Positions 25,473 through 36,000 of a stretch of 64,000 nucleotides of DNA are shown here, in pieces. The notes under the pieces are model-generated. The model worked only from the letters and a program-made list of their open reading frames with translations. It was not told the DNA's origin and made no database searches. This DNA comes from Formicarius rufipectus (lineage: Eukaryota; Chordata; Aves; Passeriformes; Formicariidae): assembly GCA_013399695.1 (NCBI GenBank), contig VXAU01003549.1, positions 814,344 to 878,343 of the forward strand. Direction: 5' to 3'. The position numbers and the translations under genes were made by a program. Position 1 is the first letter of the stretch; the number at the start of each line of letters is the position of its first letter.

Positions 25473-28400
25473 TCTCTTCTTCCCCAAACCACAAGGATTG
25501 TAATTAATCAAAGCCCACTCCAAGGCATCTTCCACTTGATACCTTAAAAACAGGGGCTTCACCCTAAGAATGCAGGACCAAGTTGGATGCTTGGGCAAAA
25601 CTGTGTGTGCTTCAAACTATTTAAAGGGGCAAGTTCCAGTCCTAAATGTTCTGTCGAACTCAGAAACACCAAAAAACTCTCTGTAGAAATGTCTTTGGAT
25701 TCAGTCCTACATTCTTTTAGCACAGCTGGATATCTGCTTTCTGACCAGGAAGTCTTTTTAGTTCTAAGAGTCTTTTAATAACTACTTGATGTAGAACTAC
25801 ACAGTTCTTTGTTTATTTATTAATTATGAATAATTACAGAGGATGCTCCCAGGAGAAAGAGCTTTTTTTTTTTTTTTTCCAAGGTGGATATTTTAAGAAC
25901 ATTTTTATAGAAGACCCACTGAGTAATCATCATCCAATCTACTCTCATCCAAAGTTTGGGGGTGTTTCTAAATGCCTATGTGGTCATGTTTAGATGGACA
26001 GCATTAAACAAAACACAAGACAAAAAATATAGGGTTTAATAAAAATCTGAATGGCATTTCTTTTTCCTAACTTGTATACACCACTTCTGGCCTCAAGAAA
26101 ACACGCAACTTTTGCTCCATTTATATTACATGGATTTAAGAAGGCCATAATTAAAACAGAGCCATCACAGTTTTTTTCTATTGTATTGATATACTAGTGT
26201 TACTATTGATTTAGCTTACTTCTCTGACTTTATATTACAAAATATTTACCTCCTCATCTATTCTTCCATAGGAGAAAGGAAAGAAAATAATACCAAACAA
26301 AGCCCCACACAACTCTGTACAGAACTCAGACATTGCAACAAGGTGGGGGGTTTTTCCCTGTCGTATAGCCAGAAGGAAAGGGAGATGAGAGAAAGAATAA
26401 GCACAGGTAGTTGGAATCCACTTAATTACCAGGAAAATAAATTCTTTTCCTAATACTCATCAGTAACTTTAAAACAATACAGTAAATTAGCAGTAAGAAT
26501 ACTTCCAATAAAACATCCTTTTCCTTTAAAATACGTGGTCAGCCAGGCCACATGAGCTGTCAGCATGACTAATGTGATGGTGCAATAGCTGATGCAATAG
26601 CAAAAGAAAAGACATCATTCTTCCACTTTGAAAACCTGATTATCTGCAAGATAAATGTCTTGTTTGCTGGATTACGAAATGATTCTTCTGACAAAGACAC
26701 TTATAAATATTTTTAAGAGTCAAAATAGAAATTACTTCTGTTATGAAAACCAAATGCACTTGAAACCACCTCTATTGTCACAGTAAATTTTAGTGATTTT
26801 GTGGAGAATGTCTCACTGACTGTAAAACAAACAGTTCAATGTCACAAATCAGGAAGACATACCACTAGCATTGTCCCTCTACCACATAATAGATCCATTT
26901 TGACTGATATTTCCATCCTGCCAATTATACAGAACCAGTTTTGTTACAGACTTGCTCAAAATGGGGTTGCCAAAGATATAATTTGTAATACTTCATTTAG
27001 GGAATATGTTAAATTACAGTATTTCATGCTGCACTGTACTGCAGGTGCCAGAAATTTTTATGGCTCTAATAAGGAATTTAAGCAAAATTAAAGTTTTAAA
27101 AAAAATAAATACAAAGATAAAATTCCAGCTCAGCAACTCTCTGAAGGCTATGGGGGGAAATGCAAATATTTTCCATGATCTTCCACTTCAGAGGAAGCTT
27201 TTAGGCAGCTGTGCATTTGTTTTCAGAAAGATGAGGGTTTTTTTATAAATAAAGTAGGACCAGAAGCACTTACCCAGTGATATCAATTATTATTTTTGTT
27301 AATATTTAAATTCAATCTGATATGTAATTTCACTCTTCACTATATTGCTCAGCAAATATCTGAAAGCCAACTGCCTTTTGTGAGACTGTAAAAGTACAAG
27401 AGAAGCCAAATACATTTGTTTTTAAAGATAAATCTGTAAACCCAAAGACAGGGTCTAACACCTCAGAGCCTAACTGGTGATGGTCAACAGAGCTGCAAAA
27501 TCCCTCAGAAGAAATTCTATTAATTTTACTTTGTCTAATTACTTAGGTATTTAATTTAAAATAGTTATCTATGCTCTCTTACAGTCAATGGAGGGAGCAA
27601 GGCAGCTTTGGAAGGAGCTTGTACAGAAAAGTAGCTGAAAGATCAGCTGCTGTGAGTACTTGGTTACCTGGGTGCTTGAATGATGGCTTCAGCTGAAGCT
27701 GTGACTCGGGAACAAGAATTCAGAATCCTGCCCATTTTGTCTCATTTCATATCTAGCACTCTCTGGTCTGTTTAAGGGAGGGTCACCTGCAGGTACTGCT
27801 GCAGGATCTGACTTGACTCTAAGTGACACCATGGGAGTCTTTAAGCAGTGGGTGGGACAGAGAGAGGTAGAGTCCATGCCCGAGTGCCTGCAGCTCCCCC
27901 ATGTAAAAAGAAAATCTTAGTCATTATTCCTTATGGGAGCAATACACAGCCTCTGACAAACTGAAAAGCCAATGCACATTTCTAATGCAGTCTCAGAAGC
28001 AGATCATTATGTATATCATTTGGTATAAACACAGTCATCAAGGGAATTTGAAATAGATTTATACCAACATTTTAATAAGTTTCATAAGAAAGAGGTTCAT
28101 CAAATAAAAATAATGAATAATGGAATTAAAGAACCACTGAAAATTGCTAATGTGTTTAATCATCTCAACATCTATATTTATATATGACAAATTTGGATGA
28201 TATAGTGGGTGTAATTCCATTTCAAGTCTCTGAGCTGAGATTGCATTTCAAGATGCACAACAAAAGCAAAACCAGAACTTGCTTCATCTGCCAGCAGATA
28301 GAAAGTAGGACCCTGTGACCATTTGCATGAGGGCACCTGAAAACCCCTCTGACAATCCAGATACTCAGTTAATCAATAAATAAAACTCTTATGTCAGCCA

Positions 28401-29258
28401 AGGGAAAAATAACTAGACTGGGGTTATGTAGAAAGTAAGAGAATGTACAAAAAAGCTGTAAAGTTGAATAAACTCTGACATTTCTTTATGACCTAGAACC
28501 ACACCTGCATGTCCTGCCCAGTGAGCTGGTCACTCTGCTGTGCTCCCAGGTGCCAAGACCAACAGTGCACACACAAAGGACCCAGGCACTGCAGTTAACT
28601 CAACATGTGCTGCCGTCCTGAACGCCCTACTCTGTTTTCTTGCAGTGCAAAAGGTTTCTAAGGACAAAAACAAGACCAGAATTTCTGACCTTTGTGTTTA
28701 CCAGATCATTATCATTATCTTTTCTTTTGCTTTCACTCACAATATCTCACCTCCCCATCTTAAGCAAGACTACTGTACCTTGAAAAAACCCAAAGATAAT
28801 GGCAAGGAAAGCACACAGAAGATGCAGCTGCCAAGAGCAGAGCTCTCCAGCTGAGAGCATCACCTTGTACTTTGGCACTAGCCCTGTCTCTGGGTCTGCA
28901 GGCCTGTGTGATGATGTGACTCACATCTTCTGCCTCCACATCACTTGGCCAAATGCAACTGGTGCACTTTTTCAGACAAACACACCTGAAGACCCAGCAA
29001 CCCAGCTAGACTGCTACATCCCTGGTTTGGTATCCATGAACAAAAAATTCCGACAGAAAAGGATCTCCAGAAACAGAACAGAAAGATTACATCTTTAAAG
29101 AAGCATTGCCTTTCTGGGGGTCACTACCCTAAGGCCTTCATCCCTTTTCAGGTGATGGGGAGCAGCTGGCAGCAAGGAAAAGCTCACTCTTACTCCCAGC
29201 ATCAGGAAAAAAGCTGCTGGTTCCAGAACCTCCAACAAAACTTTTGTTTTCTCTGCCT
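25473..29258. other. Gene-free AT-rich DNA
   Basis: No supported gene. It has a T16 run at 25863-25878. Frames of up to 104 codons, for example 28540-28854 on the plus strand, have no splice sites or recognisable domains. CpG is rare throughout. Confidence 0.55.
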
Positions 29259-29341
29259 AAAACCAAACAAACAGAAAAACCCCCAAACAAACCCAGAAAA
29301 CCAGAACAACTAGAAAAACAAATAAAAAAGAACAAAGAAAC
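29259..29341. repeat. A/C-rich low-complexity tract
   Basis: About 80 bases dominated by A and C on the plus strand, with (aaac)-like units such as accaaacaaacag and cccaaacaaaccc. The composition and strand bias match the tract at 6456-6548. No retroposon body is recognisable next to it. Confidence 0.65.
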
Positions 29342-32300
29342 AGAACTATCTGAGGTGAGCAAAAGTAAGAAGGTGCGCAAATAGAAACCTTGAGCAGAGA
29401 ACCTGGATCTGTCAAAGGCAATGAGGCTGCGTGATGGCCCTATTTATAACTGGCCATATGGCAATTGATTTCCTGTTGTTCACATAGGACATCTCTGTGA
29501 TTCCAGCCTCTGCACTTCCACTCCACTCTTCTGCCAGGTTTATTTATACTTTTCTCCAGCTCTGAAGGCAAATCAAGTTAATTGGCTATTACATGAGATT
29601 AAGCAAAATAACTAAAAGAATAAAGAAAGAGAATATAATGCTCTGATTGCTCTCTGTGGGAGCTGTGAAGCAATGGGGTAGTTTTTCCTGCACAAAGCAA
29701 GGAGGTGCTCTACATTTTCTGCTATGTGTGAAGCTGAACAACAGTGCAGGTTTATACCTGAGTTACTATTCAAATGCTCATTCTTAGCCAAAGTTCCACA
29801 TAACTTTCCATTAAAACTGACATCGCAATTTCTCAAAACTGTCTCAAAACTGAAGAATCATCTTAAAAGCCTGCCAATTTTGCAACTGCATGACGAAAGA
29901 AATAACAAATTAAATTATTTTTTTTATTGAACACTGTACAATATTAGTCCATTTGGAATAGAGATAAGGAACTAAAGAGCCAAAAAGGCCTTTCCAGTCA
30001 ATGATCTAAGATGAAGTGATGCCTGGGGGAAAGAGACAAATTTGGAGTGTAGGAAATGAAAAACAATTAGAAGAATTAAAATAATTGTATTTTCCATGAG
30101 GGGAAAATAGAGATATGGGATAAATTACTAAGATGGGTTTCTAGAACAAACAGTGCAGCTTTCAAAATGGTAATAATGGGGTTTCAAGTAGAGCTATGAG
30201 AAAACTTGCTTAGTGAGCAGAAACCTAACTTTAAAAAAAATTTCTAATCACAAATTTGGTGAACCTAGGGAGAGGTTAATTAAGGCTAGAAGAAACAAAG
30301 AGTGTAAGGGCAAGGCCTACTGCAGCAGTTCCCTCCACCCTTTCAAATTTCCAGCAACTGGAAACAAAAGACAGACTGCAGAGAGGAAGGTAATGACTGC
30401 AGAAGAGGGGGGAAAGCAACGTGTTCGTGTTCCCTTGTCCGACACTTAACCCACCTCCCAGCAGGACTAAGTGATGTAATCTTCACAGGGCATCTGTGGA
30501 TGCAAAAATTTTTATGAACTACAATTCCTTTCAAAATGTGGTTGCTTTGCTAATTAGTAAGAATATAAACATTTCTGGCAAGTGAAATGTATCATTATTT
30601 GTTAATTGAGTTGCACAGAATAGATTGGATGAAGTAGTATATTCTCTCTTCCTCTCTAAGGCTGAAGTTCAATCATTTTTTTGCTTCCCTAAACACTAAT
30701 AAGAGCCTGTGAATCAAAGAACAGCATCCTACAGTGTCCTAGTACTTAAGTCAGTTTCCTTCAAAACTCCCATTTACCTGCAGATCAAAAGTACATGCCA
30801 CTCATGTCTTTTTATAGTATGTAACAAAAACCCTTAAAGAGATTTGAGGAAGAGAAAAAATAGACCCAGAGAATGATCCACCACTGTCTATTGCAGGTTG
30901 CCCTCTTCAGAAGTATTCAGTCTTGCCTGCTTTTAAAAGGTGTGATGCTGTACTATTGCACAGAGAGAAGACCTCAACTAGGTATCAATTTCTCCTCTAC
31001 AAGGATACCAGTCAGGATAATATTTTATGTACAGCAGTACTTGCAGAAAGAGCTAAGACACTGTCTTGGACATAAAAACCCCCAAATCCCCACAAGTTTA
31101 GAAAGACCAAATTCTTTTAGCTAACAGTAGCTGTGGCTAAGCTACTAAATAATAAAACACACTAATGTCATCCTTGCAGACCACATCAGTTAAAGCAAGA
31201 AGCCCAAGTGTTTTAGAAGGGACTACTTTGGACTAGCACCTTCAGGTAACAGGGGAGAGGGGAGCACCAGCACCACCAGCTTTTCCATTGCAATCATCCT
31301 TATTTTTCAGTCTCCTAGTCAGGTTACTGTAATTTTCTTTATCACTTAATACTCTTTCACTGTGAGGCCACTATTATCACAATTAAGAGAAAGATCAGAG
31401 GACTTAATTAGTTGATAGCTTGTCAATCACTGCTTCAGCATTGTCAGCTTCCTGGCTTCAGTTTATTTTAATGACCAGGTTATGACGGCAGGATTAGCAC
31501 CCACTTTGAAAGTTATATTTGCAAAGTTTAAACTCAGATAGCAGACATAGCAAGGGAATCATAGATCATTTATTTATACTTCAATATTTTAAAGCCCCTT
31601 TTATAGTTTTGGAAGATCTGGTTCTTTTTCCTCCTACTGACTTAGAAAAAACATAACAGGATTAAGTGTCTTGATCCACAGTAGTAAAGCAGAAGTTGAA
31701 GACAGACGGCTCTGCTGTCCTTTTCCAGTGTTAAGATTAATTGCATTTTCATAAAGATTTTTATGCTCCATTCACCCTGTGTCCCTTTGCCTTACCTCCT
31801 CTTCCTGAGAGTTTTAATAAATGACTCATCCTTACTAATTCAGCCCTGCCAGCTCTCTTTTGGTACATAATATTTCAATACTTAATGCCGTATAAGAGAG
31901 TCTCCACTAGCCAATTTGATTAGTCATAGCCTCATCTTTGCTTACAATGCTATTTTTCATTTTTTTTAAGTCATCTGGAATGTATTCCCTGTTCTGGTTC
32001 ATGCTGTGTTGCTTTGTGTTAGAAATCCTAAACAAGACATACTTTATTTGTGAAATGCTGGAGTGGCCTACCATTATCCAAGTGCTGCAAGCACTGAGCT
32101 TTACACTTGATTTGAACTTTGTTAACAACTTTAAAGCCAGCTGCTCTAACTCCCTGAGCCATTCCTTTCAGTCAAGTACATCTCCAAGACTGCAGAACCA
32201 CTTTACTTCCAGCTGCACATACAGGAACATAATGAAAGAAGCTTCATTGACCTGTAAGTTTCCAGATCTTCACTGCCACATCACCTACAAACAGGCCTCA

Positions 32301-32567
32301 CACATTTCCTCAAATTTCCCCATTTATTTCAGGAAAATTGCTCCCTAGGATTCCCCTCCTCACTGACTATTCCATATCTGTTTCAGAATACTTGGGGGTT
32401 TTTTATGATGAAGTCTCAAGTTACTGTAGCCTTACCTGAAATTTTCAGTGGAAGATTAGATGTTTATTCTTCCAAGTCATTACTGAAGACATAAATGAAG
32501 GTGCAAATACAATACTGATTCCTGCAATATACTGTTACTACCCTAAAATAAAAAAAACACCTGAAAA
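29342..32567. other. Gene-free AT-rich DNA
   Basis: No supported gene. The longest frame (31938-32348, plus, 136 codons) starts in a hydrophobic stretch but has no splice context and no recognisable domain. A segment around 29960-30010 faintly resembles an avian CR1 tail ('aaaaaggcctttccagtca'), but the match is too weak to call. Confidence 0.5.
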
Positions 32568-32580
32568 TCAACAAAGCTGT
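32568..32580. repeat. Left 13-bp direct repeat (candidate target-site duplication)
   Basis: tcaacaaagctgt recurs exactly at 33013-33025. The two copies bracket the CpG-rich, tRNA-like insertion. Bases outside the repeat differ, so the match is 13 bp and no longer. A 13-bp pair this close can arise by chance somewhere in 64 kb, but its coincidence with the edges of the anomalous segment favours a duplication made at insertion. Confidence 0.5.
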
Positions 32581-32705
32581 TGTTGTTGGCTAGACTTCAA
32601 GAATGAAGATTTTGGGATAAGCCTGCGCAATGGATTTTTTAGGTGAGGCACAGTGTGCGCGGAACTGGCCCCACCCCCTTTACTCCTGAGGTTTATTTGC
32701 CACGG

Positions 32706-32719
32706 CCGAGCACGCTCGG
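32706..32719. repeat. Short GC inverted repeat
   Basis: CCGAGC and GCTCGG are exact inverted arms separated by AC. They lie just downstream of the B box on the minus strand, where a transcript could form a short stem with an enlarged loop. It forms part of the CpG cluster of the insertion. Confidence 0.6.
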
Positions 32720-32729
32720 ACGGCGACAG

Positions 32730-32815
32730 CGAGTTCCTCCAGGATTCGAACCGGCGTCCTCAGAGGAGGAGCCGGCTCCACAGGCAGCGACTTACACCAT
32801 TCGGCCAATGCCCAC
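32730..32815 (-). other. tRNA-like core (Leu/Ser-type, long variable arm), not a functional tRNA
   Basis: A and B boxes are both close to consensus and about 45 bases apart, with a GC-rich variable-arm-like segment (CTCCTCCTCTGAGGACGCC) before the B box. This is the spacing of class II tRNAs such as Leu or Ser. The T stem is imperfect, the acceptor ends do not pair, and no convincing anticodon stem forms, so it is a tRNA-derived promoter module and not a working tRNA gene. Confidence 0.5.
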
Positions 32816-33012
32816 TGCCCATTTCAGATTAACATTAAAGAAAAAAAAAAAAGAAAAAACAGCAAACAGAAAAGCAATAATGTCAGGTTGTTGAGCAATC
32901 CTGGGAGCCCACGTGGGTCAAAGCACCAGGGGAAGACCTCACCTTACCCTCTCTGCCACCGAATGACACAAACGTGCCACTGCAACCACACCTGCAACAC
33001 GAACTGGGGCAG

Positions 33013-33025
33013 TCAACAAAGCTGT
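33013..33025. repeat. Right 13-bp direct repeat (candidate target-site duplication)
   Basis: Exact second copy of tcaacaaagctgt (first at 32568-32580). It closes the tRNA-derived insertion and is followed by gctacatgtg and an (AT)n run. Confidence 0.5.
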
Positions 33026-33035
33026 GCTACATGTG

Positions 33036-33054
33036 TATATATATATATATATAT
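33036..33054. repeat. (AT)n microsatellite
   Basis: About ten uninterrupted TA/AT dinucleotides start 10 bases after the right direct repeat. It is the only long pure dinucleotide array seen in the window and a likely length polymorphism. Confidence 0.9.
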
Positions 33055-36000
33055 AAAATAAAGACCACATACCATTCATCCAGCCAGTACATCCATTTTG
33101 TGTGCCAAGGTTTCTGAAAAAAAAATACTGCAAGGATTGAAGGATTTCACAGGTTTATTACATTTGTCAGATGGCCAAGTGTCACCTCCCAAAGACAGTT
33201 TCACCTGTTTTAATTGCTTGTTAGTTAAGTCAACCTGCCTTCAGCTGCAAGAAGATTTTTATTGTAATTAAGACAGGCATGGTTACTTAATGCCAAAAAA
33301 TGTATATTGTTATTCTAACACCTTCATTTACAGAATGTGCTCCTCATTATAGAATATCTCCTCATTTATAAGACACCAGAGAGATTTGAAAATAATTAAC
33401 CTAAAAAGGTTTTTCATAGAAAAGGGCCCATATATGATCTGATTAAAATAGTCTATAATCCTTGGGCCAAATTAAAACATCTTGCATAAATCACAGCACA
33501 GTTTTTGTACTTCTTCCTACTTCTACTGTTTTTTGTACCCCAACATACTACTTTTAAAATTAATTTTATTTTGGTTTCCCCTCCCTCCCCCCCAAAAAAA
33601 GGAGAAAATATCATTTAATAATAGAATTGCATACTCAAGCACAGAACATAGACTTTTGTAAAATGTCTGTGAATTGACTAGAATTTTTGTGTAGCCATTT
33701 TTAGGTGAGCGTAAACTACAAATCTTTGGACATTCAATTCACTTTGTATCCTACTGAAATTAAGGGAATTGTATTTGTGAGTCAGCGATGATGAAGTTTG
33801 GCCCCAAAGAGGTAAAGAATAAGGATTAAATCTTGACCTCATCGAAGTTAATGGCAAGGTTCTTCTCCCCTTCAGGTGGTTCAGGATTTCACCCTGGGTC
33901 ATATGGTAGAATTTCAGCCTCTGTTTGAGGAGAAAATGAATTAACTGTCACATGCCAGACAGATGAACATAAAGTAAATTAATCTGTAACCAGAAAACAA
34001 GCCACAGGGAACATCACCATCATACACAGCTCAATACATCACAAGACCTTCTGTTCAACATGAAAGCTATGAAGGTGTCTCTTTCTCTCTCTGGTTCCAG
34101 CATCTAGAAGCCTCCTTTGAACCAGTTTCAGGAGACGTCTCTGCTGCCAACTCCTTTTGAATGAAGAAAGTCCAAGTGCAACATCTCCCTGATTCTTGAT
34201 TAATTAGCAGGATATTCTGCATGCTCACAATATGTATTACATATAGAAGGGGACTCTGTCATGGGTCCAACTCAAAGTGTAGGAAACTGAGTGAAAAATT
34301 CTCACCAGCAATAAAAAGAGTTAGGGTAATGGACCTTTTCAAAAATGAAAAACATTTTGTTTTACTTTACTTTTTTTTTTTTCAAAACAGATGGATATTT
34401 TGAATGCGAATAAATACTAGAATGGGTTGAAAAATTAGTATATCTTACTAAGAAAATTTTAAAAAAGTTTTGCATTGCTCAATCTTTGAAAAAATTAAGT
34501 CAAAAATTTGTCATCCTCCTTGGATGACATTGCAAAATGGTTTTAAAGAGATAACTCACATTTCTCTGAATAGTCTACCCTAGAATACCATAAGTCAAAA
34601 ACTATTTCCAAGACTGTTAACACAGATGAAAATCACAGTAAACCTTTACACCACCCTGGTAAGGCAATAAACTTCTAAGACTAGGATGAATGCCACAGAA
34701 TTAATTCTTATTTATGGATTTTTTAGAAGTGAGAAGTAGAGTTGGAAAAATGGCCAGAAAGTATCAGTGAAATCTATTAATCAGCAGCATGTGGCAAGGC
34801 TGGGGAGCAGACAGTACTCTACGAGGCTTCATTTAGCTTGGTTTTCACACAAAATTTTACTTTTTCTTTCCACGTGCATCAAAACATGTCTATGCTAAGC
34901 ATTATTTAAATAGTTCAAATTTTGTTTTCTCCCTGTTGGGCCTTAACATTCCTGCAAACTAGGGAAAATAAATGTTGAACCAGGGATATTATTATGACAA
35001 CTCCCACAGTCCATTGAATTCTCTCAGGAAAATATGAAGTGTGATAAGACAAACGGACTGCAGAAAATGGTCTAAAAACTCGAAGTGACTAAGAGTAGCT
35101 GGTACAGAAAAGAGGCCGCCTATGAGGGCCATCAGCATTTATAGGACAGCCCAGTACACAAAGGAGCAGGGAAAGGGGTGAACTTACACACTGCAGATCC
35201 ACCGGCTGTTTCAGTCCCCTGCACTCTGCACAGGCAGGGAGAGGGGAAAGCAAGAGGGCATTTGGGTCAGCAGAAACCTGCCTTGCTCATGCCATGGCCT
35301 GTGCTGTTTGGTGGTGGCTGTGGAACTGGGAGCAGGCTGAGAACAAGACCCAGCGCCATCCATTTATCCTGTGTGAGACCTTTCTGACTCTGGAGGATCC
35401 TCCGTCGAGCAGCTGTACACAGACACTACCTCCCTTGCACCTCACAGGCAACACAAAGGGGATCAAAAGTGGAGTAGGAAATCTAAGTGTGGGGCTCTTG
35501 TTCACACTTAACATGCCTTTTTCCTTCTGTCTTTTTTTTTCTCTCTCTCCTTTTTTTTTTTTTTTTCAATGACAGGATTTTTAGGACTGAAGACACATCC
35601 AAATAGTGTCAAAAAAAGGAAAAGTTTTGATTATCATTAGTTATCTGGCTCTATCTATTTAGAAATGCCTGAACAAATAACTTCAATGTCAGATGTTCCA
35701 GTTCTGGCAGAGAAAAGAAATATGATTAGATCTGGCTGCCCAGATGTCCCAACATTGAGAATAATATTTTTAAGCACGAACTCATGTACTGTTGTTGTCA
35801 TGTACTTCAATAGACTTTTTTTTTTTTTTATGGGCTATAAATTGTAGTACAATTGAACCAGATTAATGGTTATAAGTGGCCTTTCTTCTGTCATACATTA
35901 TTTCAATAGAAAACAAGGGTCTTGATGGGTACAAACCAAAGTTCCTCTTCCCTTGGTAACCTGAAGGCCCTTGTCATTGTACCCTTGCTGAACTATCCAG

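Larger units (their letters stand above)
32581..33012 (-). mobile_element. CpG-rich tRNA-derived insertion, probable SINE
   Basis: A 432-bp segment lies between 13-bp direct repeats and stands out by base composition: it holds most of the CpG sites of the surrounding several kilobases, clustered at 32622-32805 and again at about 32908-33003. On the minus strand it contains a pol III A box TGGCCGAATGG (32807-32797) and a B box GGTTCGAATCC (32752-32742). Read that way, the element ends in CCAACAACA directly before the repeat, a short CAA tail of the kind left by LINE-mobilised SINEs. A T-rich stretch (A-rich on the plus strand, about 32836-32866) precedes the tRNA-like part, so the pol III boxes start about 200 bases inside the element. 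That is unusual and suggests a composite or two nested insertions. Surviving CpGs argue for recent insertion or protection from methylation. I cannot assign a family. Confidence 0.5.

Noticed and set aside
29960..30010. Faint resemblance to a CR1 LINE 3' region
   Set aside because: Only about 15-20 bases look similar, and no CR1 tail octamers follow. This is below what can be called by eye.
31938..32348. 136-codon plus-strand frame with a hydrophobic start
   Set aside because: There is no splice context, and the composition is typical of T-rich non-coding DNA. It is too weak to list as a gene.
32643..32894. 83-codon frame with R/P-rich translation on the plus strand
   Set aside because: It crosses the tRNA-like module and the A-rich stretch of the insertion. 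Its composition reflects the CpG-rich element, not coding selection.
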